From Agrobacterium leguminum (GTDB lineage Bacteria > Pseudomonadota > Alphaproteobacteria > Rhizobiales > Rhizobiaceae): a DNA stretch of 64,000 nt. This document shows, piece by piece, positions 1-9,157 of the stretch (the stretch's first letter is position 1; each line of letters starts with the position of its first letter). The DNA is taken from assembly GCF_015704895.1 (NCBI RefSeq), contig NZ_JADQWB010000006.1, positions 186,001 to 250,000 of the forward strand, written 5' to 3'. The position numbers and the translations under genes are program-made. The notes beneath the pieces were generated by a model that saw only the letters and a list, made by a program, of their open reading frames with translations, ran no database searches and was not told the DNA's origin.

Positions 1-622
1 TCCAGATGCGGAAACCGGATTTGCGCAGGCGAAAATCCAGCTCGGCATCCTCATTATGGCTGAAGCTTTCATCATAACCGCCCACCGCATCAAAAGCGGC
101 GATCCGCATCAGCGCGTGGTGGCCATGGTCGATCCAGTGGCCTTTCGCGCCTTCGCGGTGCTTGGAGCCGCCATTGCCGAGCTTGGAATTCTGGGCGATG
201 GCCGTCGCCTTCTGGAACAGGCCGTGGCCGACCGTATCCATGGCGACGACGACGGAATCCGCGCCGGTGCGCTCGGCATCCTCGATCAGCCGCTGGCAAT
301 AATCATCGGGATAATCGCCATGGGCGTCGATGCGGATGAGGTAGTCGAAATCCTCGCCGAAGGTGGCGACGGCAAGATTGATGCCGGCGCTCTGGATGCG
401 CTTCGGATTGGCGAGAAGCGTCACGCGGTCATCCGCCGCCGCGAAGGCGGAAACGATATTGGGGGTTCCATCCGTGCTGCCGCCATCGGCAACCACGATG
501 CGGAAAAGACGCCCCTGCATCGCGCCGGTGAATTTGACAAGCAGCCCCTCGATCGTCTTCGCCTCATTGAGGCAGGGAATGACGATCAGCGTTCTGATGC
601 CGGAATGACCAAGACCTTCCAT
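1..622 (-). CDS. exoA: Succinoglycan glycosyltransferase ExoA-like, family 2 (3' end outside window)
   Basis: This is a GT2 glycosyltransferase read from an ATG at 622 with an AGGGGG ribosome site just upstream; about 207 codons are visible before the window edge. The translation opens with a typical GT-A strand (TLIVIPCLNEAKTI), then the nucleotide-binding motif DGGSTDGT near residue 50 and an acidic motif IDAHGDYP near residue 95. ExoA in Sinorhizobium adds a beta-1,3-glucose to the lipid-linked succinoglycan repeat at the inner membrane. The identity rests on the GT2 fold plus its place directly after exoL, exoK and exoH, the order of the Sinorhizobium cluster. The stop of exoL lies 17 nt upstream, so the two are probably cotranscribed. 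Confidence 0.85.
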   Translation of the reverse strand, partial: MEGLGHSGIRTLIVIPCLNEAKTIEGLLVKFTGAMQGRLFRIVVADGGSTDGTPNIVSAFAAADDRVTLLANPKRIQSAGINLAVATFGEDFDYLIRIDAHGDYPDDYCQRLIEDAERTGADSVVVAMDTVGHGLFQKATAIAQNSKLGNGGSKHREGAKGHWIDHGHHALMRIAAFDAVGGYDESFSHNEDAELDFRLRKSGFRIW

Positions 623-639
623 GATTTGCCCCCTACGCA

Positions 640-1842
640 CTACACGGGTGAAAACTGCGCTTCACGGGCATGGCCGGAAGCGGATTTGGCGAGAGAGGAC
701 AGTTGCTGCACCAGCAGACGGCAATCGTCGCGGTCCGTCAGCCATTGTTTCCTGTCTGTTGCCGAGAGGGTGTTGAAGGCGTCCGCATAGGTTTGCGGGT
801 TCATCCGGTTAAACAGTGCGGTGAGATCGTCAGCGCCGGCATGTTGCAGCACGAAGCCGATATCGCGCTTTTCGATGAAGCGGGCGGTTTCCGTGCCGGC
901 CAGCGCAATCGGCAGGGCGCCATAAAGGCAACCTTCGTAAAGCCGGTTGGGCAGCAGCCAGCTGGAATTCTGGCCTTCCTCGAAAAAGTCTATCGCCCAG
1001 GTGAACTGCACCTCGTTATAGATGGCGGCAAGGTCTTCGGGGTTCTTGTAAGGCCCATGGAAATGCAAATGCGGGGCAGCGGCCACGAAGCCGTCGAAAT
1101 CGGCAAATTCCGAATAGGCCGGCCGGCCGCGCAGGATGATTTCGACCTTGCCCTCCATTAGACGGGCAAATTCGGCAAGGATTTCCAGCGATTTGCGGCA
1201 GCGCAGCGCGCCGAACCAGCCGATTTTCCATGGGTCGCCTGGGGCGGGAGCGCGTGGTTGCGGCGTGGCGGCAACGGCCGCATCGAGCGCCAGCACCTTG
1301 TTTTCCTGCAGCAGGACGGGAAGATCAAGGCCCGACACGGGCTTGAAATAATGCTCCACGAAGGCCGGAGAGCTGGTGATCAGCAGCTTGGCGTCGCGTG
1401 CGAAATAACGCTGTGCGGCATTCAGCATTTGCCCGGGCTTGCCCTTGTTAAGAAGCAGGCGGTGAATGTCGAGACATTCATAAACCAGCGCCGGCTGTCC
1501 GGCATAGATCGACATGGCCCGCTTTGCCAGTGCCAGCATTTCCAGATTTCTGGCAAGAATGACATCGGGGGCGGAGACGCCGTTCAGGGTCTTGCCGAGC
1601 GAAAGGCTGGCTTTCGCCACCGCCGCCATGCGCTGCAGAAACTGCCCGTCGGCGGTCTCCCCGAGCACGACGGGTACGACGCCTTCGATCTCCGCCAGTC
1701 GGTTCTGTCCGCGCCGGAAGCCCGCCAGCGTCACCCGCGCCCCGCCCGCAAGCAGGGTCAGCACCCGCCGACGAATGGCGGGGTCCGACAGATCATGCGC
1801 GAGATATAGAACATGGGTCATGCAAGGGTCCGGTTGGTTCAT
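640..1842 (-). CDS. exoL: Succinoglycan glycosyltransferase ExoL-like
   Basis: The 400-residue protein has an N-terminal Rossmann-type segment (HVLYLAHDLSDPAIRRRV) and a long C-terminal half typical of a GT-B-like sugar transferase; it lacks the DXD-type motifs of the GT2 neighbours. In Sinorhizobium ExoL adds a glucose during assembly of the octasaccharide repeat. Two starts are possible: the ATG at 1842, or an ATG at 1821 that begins just before the conserved first strand. Neither has a strong ribosome site. It lies between exoK and exoA on the same strand, which is the main support for the name. Confidence 0.82.
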   Translation of the reverse strand: MNQPDPCMTHVLYLAHDLSDPAIRRRVLTLLAGGARVTLAGFRRGQNRLAEIEGVVPVVLGETADGQFLQRMAAVAKASLSLGKTLNGVSAPDVILARNLEMLALAKRAMSIYAGQPALVYECLDIHRLLLNKGKPGQMLNAAQRYFARDAKLLITSSPAFVEHYFKPVSGLDLPVLLQENKVLALDAAVAATPQPRAPAPGDPWKIGWFGALRCRKSLEILAEFARLMEGKVEIILRGRPAYSEFADFDGFVAAAPHLHFHGPYKNPEDLAAIYNEVQFTWAIDFFEEGQNSSWLLPNRLYEGCLYGALPIALAGTETARFIEKRDIGFVLQHAGADDLTALFNRMNPQTYADAFNTLSATDRKQWLTDRDDCRLLVQQLSSLAKSASGHAREAQFSPV

Positions 1843-1882
1843 GCGTCAGAGACGCCGCGGATGACGGGTTGGTTCAAAAAAA

Positions 1883-2674
1883 TCAGTTGAGGGCGCAGGC
1901 GATGGATTCCGGGAACTGGCATTTGTCGCCGAGCGCCGTGAAGGCAAACCGGTCGACGATCATTTGCGTTGCGCCGGAATAGGAGAAGGCGCCCATCCAG
2001 TCCTTCAGCGTATCGGTGCCCCACAGACTGAAGAAAATCTTCTGGGCATTTTGGGGAATTTTCGACTCATCCGTCACTTCATGGACGAGCTTGCCGTTGA
2101 CGTAATAACGCAGGCGCTGGGGCTCCCAGACGAAGGCATAATCGTTGAAGCCGGCATCGGCGCCGCCTTCCACCGGCACCAGCTTCTCATTGCCGCCCTT
2201 GGCGGAAATATACTGGTTGAGCTGCACCTTGCCCGTGTTCTTGCCCAGAACCTCGAAGTCGATTTCATCGTGCGGCTTCTTGTCGGTCGGGCCGATATAG
2301 GTGAAGAAGGCGGAGTTGAGGCCCGAGCCGGTGGCGGCCTTCATGCGTGCCTCATAGGTGCCGTAGCGATAACGCCCCTTGGTCTGGATTTCACCGCAGG
2401 CGAATTTGCGGTCTCCGGCCTTGGCTTCTTCGAAACCGAGTGTCAGCTGGCCGTTTTCCACCGTCGCCAGTTTCTTCGACCAGGTGCAGTTCTGATGCGC
2501 GCCATTGTTCCAGCCGTCGGACACGTACCAGAAGCTTCTGTCCATGGAATCGAAGTTCTCGATGAAGGATGCGCCATTGCCTTCCTGTGCCTGGCCGGGC
2601 GTCGCAAAAGGGACGGCCAGAAGGGCTGCGGCGAGAAGAATGCGTGTCTGAACGCGGGTGACAAATGTTGTCAT
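1883..2674 (-). CDS. exoK: Secreted endo-beta-1,3-1,4-glycanase, GH16 (ExoK)
   Basis: This 263-residue protein starts with a signal peptide (a hydrophobic stretch at residues 11-25 ending near GQAQ), followed by a GH16 domain. The catalytic signature DEIDFE is present at residues 136-141, so the nucleophile (E137), the assisting aspartate (D139) and the acid/base (E141) are all kept. ExoK in Sinorhizobium cuts nascent high-molecular-weight succinoglycan outside the cell. The start overlaps a ribosome site (AGAGGTGA) that contains the exoH stop codon, with 4 nt between the genes, so translation is probably coupled to exoH. Confidence 0.93.
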   Translation of the reverse strand: MTTFVTRVQTRILLAAALLAVPFATPGQAQEGNGASFIENFDSMDRSFWYVSDGWNNGAHQNCTWSKKLATVENGQLTLGFEEAKAGDRKFACGEIQTKGRYRYGTYEARMKAATGSGLNSAFFTYIGPTDKKPHDEIDFEVLGKNTGKVQLNQYISAKGGNEKLVPVEGGADAGFNDYAFVWEPQRLRYYVNGKLVHEVTDESKIPQNAQKIFFSLWGTDTLKDWMGAFSYSGATQMIVDRFAFTALGDKCQFPESIACALN

Positions 2675-2678
2675 TGGT

Positions 2679-3827
2679 TCACCTCTGTCGTTGCGAATAA
2701 AGCGTTTCGGATGTCGGCGGGCCGATCATGGCGGCCCGTTTTGCTGCAAAATCGGCCTTCGTCTTGCCTTTGCCGCTGCGGCTTCCTGTCAGCACGGCAT
2801 AGACGGCCGGCAGGTATTTGCGGGTCTGGGCATTGCTGACCACCAGAATGACGAAGGCGGAAAGCGTCGCGCTGATATAGAAGGCGGGGTAGAAATCCGG
2901 CCCGCCCTTGTTCCACACCATCCACATGATGACGAGGAGCGGATAATGGGCGCAGAATATCCAGAAGCTCAGGCTTCCGGTTTCCGCAAGCCGCTGGCCA
3001 AGCCGGCTGCGGATCAACAGGGCGGAAGATGCCCAGAAACCGAGCGCGCCGAAGACGGCAAGCAGATTGCGCGACATGTTGAGCCAGAAGGTGAATTCCG
3101 GGCCGGTGAAATAAAGTCCCGTCGCCAACATGGCCGAGGCGGCAAAGGTCAGCGCCATGATCGGCACGGCATAGGGGTCGAGCGCCTTGACGTCGATACG
3201 ATGAAGCGCGAGCGCAATGCCGAGCGAGAAGCTGAAAAGAATGGATTTCTTCTGAACGATGAAAATCGTCAGGTCTGGCATGGCGGTGATGAAGAGCAGG
3301 ATGGCGAGCGTCGGCAGGGCGAAACGGCGCATCAGAAAGGCGAGCACCGGCGACAGCAGGATGCAGACGAAAAGGTCGCGCAGGAAATACAGTGGCACAT
3401 TCACCGGCAGCTCCTCAAGCGCCGTTCCATGGCTGATGATTTCACGCGGGCTGGCATTCCACAGATCGGGGAAATACCCCACGCCGACATCGAAGAGCTG
3501 GATGAGCAACACGGCCGCAAACAGTGCGCCATTCCACAGAAGGAAAGGCAGCAGTACGGTTTTCGACTTGGAGCGGATCGTCGCCGGATAATCGAAACCG
3601 CTCATGCCGCGGCGAAACAGCAGATAGCCGGAAATGGCGCTGAGACAGGGCACGCCGATGCGAAACAGCGCATCGCCCAGGAAAACCCGCAGCCAGTCGA
3701 AGAAACCGTAAAGGCCAAGAAAAGGGCTGGTTTCGGCATCGTGCGGCACATGGACGAACACGATCCCGGAGATCAGCAATATGCGCATCAAATTGATACG
3801 GGAGGATAGGTTCTGATCGACAGTCAC
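2679..3827 (-). CDS. exoH: Succinoglycan succinyltransferase ExoH, acyltransferase 3 family
   Basis: This integral membrane acyltransferase has about ten hydrophobic segments and opens with the family's first helix (RILLISGIVFVHVPHD), which carries the conserved histidine. ExoH adds succinate to glucose in the succinoglycan repeat, which makes the polymer cleavable by ExoK. I chose the GTG at 3827, which follows AGGGGTGA at a normal spacing. The frame stays open to 3989, but those extra 54 codons are low-complexity and unlike a membrane acyltransferase. The predicted length is 382 residues. The gene heads a run exoH-exoK-exoL-exoA with very short gaps. Confidence 0.88.
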   Translation of the reverse strand: MTVDQNLSSRINLMRILLISGIVFVHVPHDAETSPFLGLYGFFDWLRVFLGDALFRIGVPCLSAISGYLLFRRGMSGFDYPATIRSKSKTVLLPFLLWNGALFAAVLLIQLFDVGVGYFPDLWNASPREIISHGTALEELPVNVPLYFLRDLFVCILLSPVLAFLMRRFALPTLAILLFITAMPDLTIFIVQKKSILFSFSLGIALALHRIDVKALDPYAVPIMALTFAASAMLATGLYFTGPEFTFWLNMSRNLLAVFGALGFWASSALLIRSRLGQRLAETGSLSFWIFCAHYPLLVIMWMVWNKGGPDFYPAFYISATLSAFVILVVSNAQTRKYLPAVYAVLTGSRSGKGKTKADFAAKRAAMIGPPTSETLYSQRQR

Positions 3828-4199
3828 ATCAGTCACCCCTATTGGGCGGCGTCCACCCACGCCGCGTTGCAACCAGAGCGAACTTAAGCCCGCACTGGAA
3901 AGTCTGGTTTCGACTTTGGGATAAAATGTGGCGACGCGGGAAAAACACAAGCTTAGATTTTGCGGGTGAATGTCTGGCGTTCCGGTCATTCCTGTTGCTT
4001 TAAAAATTCAAATATCTGAAATTACTGGCAGTTTTATAAATATGGCCATCGTTAAAAATCGCCCAACCGTGTGAAATTGTCATTTGTCGTGATGTTGCGC
4101 TGCAAAAAGAACCGCCATCCGGCCCTGCCGCGGTGAGGAAAATCACCGCGGAAAAGGCCGGTTAACGGCGGAAATGAGGCGCGTTTTTCTGCGGTTGAA
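3828..4199. other. Intergenic region between exoT and exoH
   Basis: No convincing gene is visible in these 372 bases. The stretch 4000-4065 is clearly AT-rich compared with its surroundings and is the likeliest site for a promoter reading leftward into exoH. In Sinorhizobium meliloti exoI lies between exoT and exoH, and no remnant of it can be recognised here. Confidence 0.5.
4128..4151. terminator. Perfect hairpin downstream of exoT
   Basis: CCGCGGTGA and TCACCGCGG form a 9-bp perfect stem around a 6-nt loop, about 50 nt after the exoT stop in the direction of exoT transcription. There is no T-tract, so it may be a weak terminator or an RNA-stability structure rather than a classic intrinsic terminator. 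Confidence 0.45.
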
Positions 4200-5678
4200 C
4201 TAACCTTGGGTTGCAGTATCCCGCATGCGCCGCGATTTGACCATTCCGAGAATTTTCCCGAGCAGCGCCCGTTCGGTCAGCAGGATCAGCACCGCATAGA
4301 TGAGGCCGCCGACGGCAGCGCCGATGAGAACCTGAAGCGTGGCATTGGGAACGCGCTCAGCCAGAACGTGAAGCAGATAACGCACCGCAACGGCCATCAC
4401 CAGCGCAGCGATCATCGGCCGGCTGCTGACATAAAGGCCGCGGAAGAAGGGCGTATCGCTCGCCTTGAAGACGGCCCAGGAATAGGCGACCAGCGTTATC
4501 GCATTGACGATGCAGAGCCACACCATCGCGTCGATAAGGGTTCCATAAAGCGCGGCGAGCCAGACCGCGACGGTGGTGACGATGGCGCGGATGGTCGCCG
4601 ACCAGAACAGCACGCGGCCGTAACCTGCACCCTTCAAATACGGGATGAAGGTGCTGCACGGCGTCAGAATGGCCTTCGACAGGGCGAGCAGACCGAGGAC
4701 AGGCCAAGCATAGGCCCAGTTCTGCCCGAAGATGACAAGCATGGCCGGCTCCGCCACCGCCCAGAGGCCGAACATCATCGGTGCCAGGAGCACGGTCAGC
4801 ACCTGCGTACTGAACATCAGCGCATCGCGCCGGCGCTGCGGATCGTCCATCATGCGGCTGAATGCGGGAAACAGGACACCCATGACGGCCGACAGAACCA
4901 CCTGATTGGGAATGCTGGCAAAGCGGTTGGAGGCGGAATAGGCGCCGGCATCCGCCAGCCCAAGATGCCGGGCAATAACCACCATCGGCGACTGAAAGGT
5001 AACGAAATTAGCGATTTCCGAGCCCATCAGCCCCGAGCTGAAGCCGAGAAGCGGCACCAGCCGGCGCGGTTTCATGACGAAGCGCGGGCAATAGCGGGAA
5101 ACGGCATAAAGCCCGACAAGCCGGATGAGGGCTGCGGCAAAAAGCTGGATGATCAGCGCCCAGACGCCGAAGCCCATGAAGGCGAGCGCCACCGCGACGA
5201 TGGCCGCGATGCTTTCCGACGCCATGCTCCAAAGCGCATCCTTGCTGAAATTCATGCGCCGGGCGAGCAGCGAATAGGCGACATCGCCGGCAAGCTGCAG
5301 CGGAATGAGGAAGGCCATGATGCGCAGCAGGTAAGCGCTTTCCACCGCGCCCAGCAGCCCGCCGAAAAATTCCGCGAAGATGTAGAGGACGGCGGCCATG
5401 GTGCAGGAGATGGCCAGATTGGCCCAGAAGACGGTATGGATCGTTTCCATATCCTCTTCCTTTTCGACGATGAGGGCAGAGGTCAGCCCCGCGCCGGCGA
5501 TCATCGTCAGAAACTGTACAACCGTTAGTCCTACCGCAACCACCCCGAATTCCTCCGGGGAAAGCAGTCTTGCGAGAATTGGGACCGTGACAAATTTAAG
5601 CCCGAATGTCCCTGTTTTTGATAAAACGCTCCAGCCGACATTCGTGGTGATGGTCTTTACATTTGGCGCTGGGGGCAT
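4200..5678 (-). CDS. exoT: Succinoglycan repeat-unit flippase ExoT, Wzx/MATE-like polysaccharide exporter
   Basis: The 492-residue protein is hydrophobic throughout, with about 12-14 predicted membrane spans. It opens with the polysaccharide-exporter signature around residues 14-50 (SVLSKTGTFGLKFVTVPILA, then LLSPEEFGVVAV). Such proteins move lipid-linked repeat units across the inner membrane before polymerisation. The start ATG at 5678 is preceded by AGGA at about 8 nt. It is divergent from exoW, with about 118 bp between the two start codons, so promoters for both probably lie in that short gap. Confidence 0.9.
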   Translation of the reverse strand: MPPAPNVKTITTNVGWSVLSKTGTFGLKFVTVPILARLLSPEEFGVVAVGLTVVQFLTMIAGAGLTSALIVEKEEDMETIHTVFWANLAISCTMAAVLYIFAEFFGGLLGAVESAYLLRIMAFLIPLQLAGDVAYSLLARRMNFSKDALWSMASESIAAIVAVALAFMGFGVWALIIQLFAAALIRLVGLYAVSRYCPRFVMKPRRLVPLLGFSSGLMGSEIANFVTFQSPMVVIARHLGLADAGAYSASNRFASIPNQVVLSAVMGVLFPAFSRMMDDPQRRRDALMFSTQVLTVLLAPMMFGLWAVAEPAMLVIFGQNWAYAWPVLGLLALSKAILTPCSTFIPYLKGAGYGRVLFWSATIRAIVTTVAVWLAALYGTLIDAMVWLCIVNAITLVAYSWAVFKASDTPFFRGLYVSSRPMIAALVMAVAVRYLLHVLAERVPNATLQVLIGAAVGGLIYAVLILLTERALLGKILGMVKSRRMRDTATQG

Positions 5679-5796
5679 ACAAGCATCCTGTTTCTGGAGG
5701 CCGGCGGGAGGAAAGCCGGTTGGGAGTTGCCGATACCATCGGGGCCGTTTTTAGGATCGGGCCCGACACTTCTTGATCAACGCAAGGGGCGAAACA

Positions 5797-6762
5797 ATGG
5801 CAAGATTTACTGTCGTCATTCCCTACTACCAAAAGCAGCACGGTGTCTTGGGACGTGCACTCGCATCGGTTTTTGCGCAGACTTACCAGGATTTCGATCT
5901 TGTCATCGTCGATGACGAATCGCCATACCCGATCGATCAGGAACTTGCGGAACTTTCGCAGGGTGAGAAAGACCGGATTCTCGTCATTAAACAGGCCAAT
6001 GCCGGCCCGGGCGGCGCCCGCAACACCGGTCTGGACAATGTGCCTGAGGGCACCGACTATGTCGCCTTTCTTGATTCCGACGATATCTGGACACCCGATC
6101 ATCTGCAGAATGCGGCCTTTGCGCTTCAGACCTATGGCGGCGAGTGCTACTGGGCATCCATGCAGGCAAGTGACGAATTTTATTATCATTTCGCCATTTC
6201 CGAACTGGAGAAGAATGAGGGCGCGGCAAGGCTTTCCGAGAAGCCGCTGGTGATCGAACTGCCGGATCTGGCAAGTGTGATGCTGCGCAACTGGAGCTTC
6301 CTGCATCTCTCCTGCATGGTGATCGGCCGCCCTCTTTTTGAGAAAATCCGCTTTGACCCGGCGCTTCGTCTGGCGGCGGAAGACGTGCTGTTTTTCTGCG
6401 ATTCCATCCTTGCATCGAAGCGCACGCTTCTCTGTGACGACGCCGGCGCGATGCGCGGCATGGGGGTCAATATCTTCCACAGCATCGACAACACCTCGCC
6501 GGAATTCCTGCGCCAGCAGTTCAATACCTGGGTGGCGCTCGATACGCTGGAGGGGCGTTTCTCACGCCGGCCGGACGATGTCGCCTCCATCGCTTCCTAT
6601 AAAAACACGGCGCGCAAACAGGCGCTGTGGAGCCAGGCGGGCAATCTGAAACGGCGCAAGGCGCCCGAATTCGGGCTGCTCCTGAAATGGGCGATGCGCG
6701 ATCCGGCATTGCTGCGCGCCGCTTTCGAGCTCGGTGCTGGGAAAATCGTCCGCTCCAGATGA
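5797..6762 (+). CDS. exoW: Succinoglycan glucosyltransferase ExoW, family 2
   Basis: This GT2 enzyme of 321 residues begins FTVVIPYYQKQHGVLGRALA, with VIVDDESP near residue 34, GGARNTGLD near residue 70 and the metal-binding DSDDIW near residue 88. In Sinorhizobium ExoW adds the seventh sugar of the succinoglycan repeat. The ATG at 5797 follows AAGGGGCG; a TTG eight codons upstream is less likely. It is followed by exoV on the same strand with a 52-nt gap and is divergent from exoT. Confidence 0.88.
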   Translation: MARFTVVIPYYQKQHGVLGRALASVFAQTYQDFDLVIVDDESPYPIDQELAELSQGEKDRILVIKQANAGPGGARNTGLDNVPEGTDYVAFLDSDDIWTPDHLQNAAFALQTYGGECYWASMQASDEFYYHFAISELEKNEGAARLSEKPLVIELPDLASVMLRNWSFLHLSCMVIGRPLFEKIRFDPALRLAAEDVLFFCDSILASKRTLLCDDAGAMRGMGVNIFHSIDNTSPEFLRQQFNTWVALDTLEGRFSRRPDDVASIASYKNTARKQALWSQAGNLKRRKAPEFGLLLKWAMRDPALLRAAFELGAGKIVRSR

Positions 6763-6814
6763 GCGAATTCTCGCCCGCAAGAATTTATATGTTTTTTCAC
6801 CCAGGAGTGACCTC

Positions 6815-7783
6815 ATGAAACCTTACCACTGGGAATCTCATCACGGAAATTTCGGTGACGATCTCAACCTGTGGCTGTGGGATTTTCTGCTTCCGGGCCT
6901 GCGCGATGTGCATGACGACGTCATGCTCGTCGGCGTCGGCACCGTGCTGAACGATGTTCTTTTGCCCGCAAAGCAGCGCAAGCTGGTGATCGGCAGCGGT
7001 TATGGTTATGGCGCGGTGCCGGATACCAGCACCGAGTTCTGGGATATTCGCTGCGTGCGCGGCGAAAAAACCGCCGCCAAGCTGGGGCTCGCGCCCGAAA
7101 AGGGCATTGTCGACCCGGCCGTCATGGTCACCGAGATGCCCGATTTCAAAGGCCTGCCGAAGCTCTACAAGAAGACCTTCGTTCCGCATTGGGAATCGGC
7201 GGAATTCGGCATGTGGGAAACCGTCTGCGAACCGGCGGGACTGACCTATCTCGACCCGCGCGGCGAGGCGAAAGCGGTGATCCGTGCCATCGCCCAGTCG
7301 GAATTCATCGTTGCCGAATCCATGCATGGCGCAATCCTTGCCGATGCCTTCCGCGTGCCATGGGTCGCGGTCAGCACCTCGCCGTCGATCAACAGCTTCA
7401 AATGGAGCGACTGGGCCGGCAGCGTGGGTGTCGAATATCAGCCGCGCTATGTGCCGGTTTCGACCCGCGCTGAGGCGGCGAAAAAGGGCTCGCGCTTCTG
7501 GGGCATGAGCTTCCCGCCGCCGCCCGGCCCCGTCATTGCCGAGACCGGTTCTGTTCCGCCGCACGAAGGCCCGGCGCATGAGGGTGACGTGCTGGTGCGG
7601 CCGCAGGAAACGCAGCCCCGGTCGTTGCGCAAATTGGCCAAGCAGGTGCTGGCCGCGCCTTCCACGCTGGCGCTCTGGCAGGCAAGCCGCGCGGAGCCGC
7701 GTCTCAGCCCGGATGGCCGGCTGGAAGAGCGCAAGGAGCGCTTTGCCGCCGTTCTGGAAACGGTGAAGCGGGATTATCTCTGA
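6815..7783 (+). CDS. exoV: Polysaccharide pyruvyl transferase ExoV
   Basis: The protein (322 residues from the ATG at 6815, which has AGGAGTGA upstream) has the layout of the polysaccharide pyruvyltransferase family: an N-terminal segment NFGDDLNLWLWDFLLPG, a central loop with a conserved histidine in AESMHGAILADA, and a basic, variable tail. ExoV adds the ketal pyruvate to the terminal glucose of the succinoglycan repeat, which is needed before polymerisation. It follows exoW. The frame is open back to 6734, but those codons overlap the exoW end and lack a ribosome site. Confidence 0.9.
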   Translation: MKPYHWESHHGNFGDDLNLWLWDFLLPGLRDVHDDVMLVGVGTVLNDVLLPAKQRKLVIGSGYGYGAVPDTSTEFWDIRCVRGEKTAAKLGLAPEKGIVDPAVMVTEMPDFKGLPKLYKKTFVPHWESAEFGMWETVCEPAGLTYLDPRGEAKAVIRAIAQSEFIVAESMHGAILADAFRVPWVAVSTSPSINSFKWSDWAGSVGVEYQPRYVPVSTRAEAAKKGSRFWGMSFPPPPGPVIAETGSVPPHEGPAHEGDVLVRPQETQPRSLRKLAKQVLAAPSTLALWQASRAEPRLSPDGRLEERKERFAAVLETVKRDYL

Positions 7784-7877
7784 GGGTCTACATAGTCTGC
7801 AGCGGTGCTTTTTTTCGCGCCACGGATAAGGTGCAGCGGCACCTATGCGTTTGGCAAGAGCGGAGAATCCGCAGGCC

Positions 7878-8008
7878 GTCACCCCGGACTTGATCCGGGG
7901 TCCAGCGCGATCAAGTCATTGATCGCGAAAGACTCTTTTCACGGCGCAGACGCGCCGTGGCTGGATGCCGGATCATCCTCGGGCTAGTTCCGGGGACCGT
8001 CATGACGG
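7878..8008. repeat. Mosaic palindromic intergenic repeat (RIME-like), partly degraded
   Basis: Between exoV and exoU lies a set of nested palindromes: CCCCGGA-cttga-TCCGGGG at 7882-7900, GCGATCAA-gtca-TTGATCGC at about 7907-7926, and CACGGCGC paired with GCGCCGTG at about 7941-7958. A degraded right arm (GGCTGGATGCCGG) follows. The order and several blocks match the element at 36724-36835. This is the pattern of the rhizobial intergenic mosaic elements. Confidence 0.7.
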
Positions 8009-8057
8009 AAGAGGGAAACGAGGACTTGTCGCGGTTCTTGCGGCAGTGGATCTGCCC

Positions 8058-9047
8058 CTACGAAACCGGCGTACCGTCCAGCAGATAACGCACATCCCGC
8101 ACTGGCGGGGATTTACGGAAACGGGCGGTCTTGTCGCTCCAGATGCCGCGCGTGATGGCGGGCAGGGCGGGGAGCCGCGCAAGGGCATGGCTCAGCGCGC
8201 CGCCCATGCCCTTCTGCTTTTTCGCATCGAGAAAATGGCGAAGCTCGAATTTGGCGCGGATGTGTTTTTCATGTTCGCGCAGGATCGCCGTTTCCTCTGC
8301 CGAAAGCCGGCAGCCGGCGAGAATGGCCTTGTCCGCCTCATATAAGCGGCGAAGATCTTCGGTGCGATGGCGGCCGCTCAGCGAGTTGCCGCGCACGATC
8401 GCGCCGTAACCGCAATGGCGGATGACCTTGTAACGCGCACCGGCGGCCAGCGCCCGCACGTAAAGCTCGTAGTCTTCGCCGAGCCGCAGGCCGTCATCGT
8501 AACGCAGTGCATGTTTGTCGAGAAAAGCGCGGCGTATGATTGGCTTCAGAAACCCGGTTTCCCCGCGTTCGACGCCGGGCCTGGAAATATTGCCTTCCAC
8601 GAATTCCGTCAGCGACAGAAATCGTGCCTGCGGTTCGAAGCGGGCCGGCTGCATGGAGGATGCGCCGGGGACCGATTGCTGGATGAAGGCGATATTGTCG
8701 GCCACCAGATCCCAGTCGTCATCGGCCAGCATGGCGGCGAAACGACCCCGGAAAAAGAAGTCGTCCGCATCGAGAATGCTGATGAGGGGCGCCGATGAAA
8801 TCGAGATGGCGTGGTTGCGTGCAGCCGAAGGGCCTCGATTGACCTCGAATCGCACGACCCGCAGACGGCCCGTGCCGTCATCCGCCGCATGCGCCACATC
8901 GCTCGTCGTGTCGGTGGAACCATCGTCGATTACCACGACTTCGCCGACCTCCGGCTCCACAAGGGCGGAACGTATGGCGATATCGATTGTTTCGGATGCA
9001 TTTTTCGCAGCGATGATGACGCAAATGGGCTGTGAACCGCTCACCAT
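8058..9047 (-). CDS. exoU: Succinoglycan glucosyltransferase ExoU, family 2
   Basis: This GT2 protein has the start ICVIIAAKNASETIDIAIRS, the motif VIDDGSTD near residue 40, the GPSAARNHAI block near residue 72 and LDADDFF near residue 90. In Sinorhizobium ExoU adds the sixth sugar of the repeat. The ATG at 9047 is preceded by AGAAGGA; an upstream TTG at 9071 is unlikely. The predicted length is 329 residues. It is transcribed in the same direction as exoX, about 110 nt downstream of it, and converges with exoV across the repeat-filled gap. Confidence 0.86.
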   Translation of the reverse strand: MVSGSQPICVIIAAKNASETIDIAIRSALVEPEVGEVVVIDDGSTDTTSDVAHAADDGTGRLRVVRFEVNRGPSAARNHAISISSAPLISILDADDFFFRGRFAAMLADDDWDLVADNIAFIQQSVPGASSMQPARFEPQARFLSLTEFVEGNISRPGVERGETGFLKPIIRRAFLDKHALRYDDGLRLGEDYELYVRALAAGARYKVIRHCGYGAIVRGNSLSGRHRTEDLRRLYEADKAILAGCRLSAEETAILREHEKHIRAKFELRHFLDAKKQKGMGGALSHALARLPALPAITRGIWSDKTARFRKSPPVRDVRYLLDGTPVS

Positions 9048-9157
9048 GTATTGTCCTTCTGCTTTGACCAACCGTCAGGATTTGGCCAGCAGAAAGTGTC
9101 ACGGGTATGGATGCAAGCGATTTTTTTGCGACGCAATAAATGAAGCTGCGTGAAAGC

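Noticed and set aside
2658-3809. Plus-strand frame opposite exoH
   Set aside because: Composition is arginine, histidine and glutamate-rich, as expected for the complement of a membrane-protein gene.
3828-3989. N-terminal extension of exoH to the ATG at 3989
   Set aside because: The added residues do not resemble an acyltransferase, while the GTG at 3827 has a good ribosome site directly before the first conserved helix.
7878-8008. An insertion sequence between exoV and exoU
   Set aside because: No transposase frame and no target duplication are present; the palindromes fit a short non-coding repeat instead.
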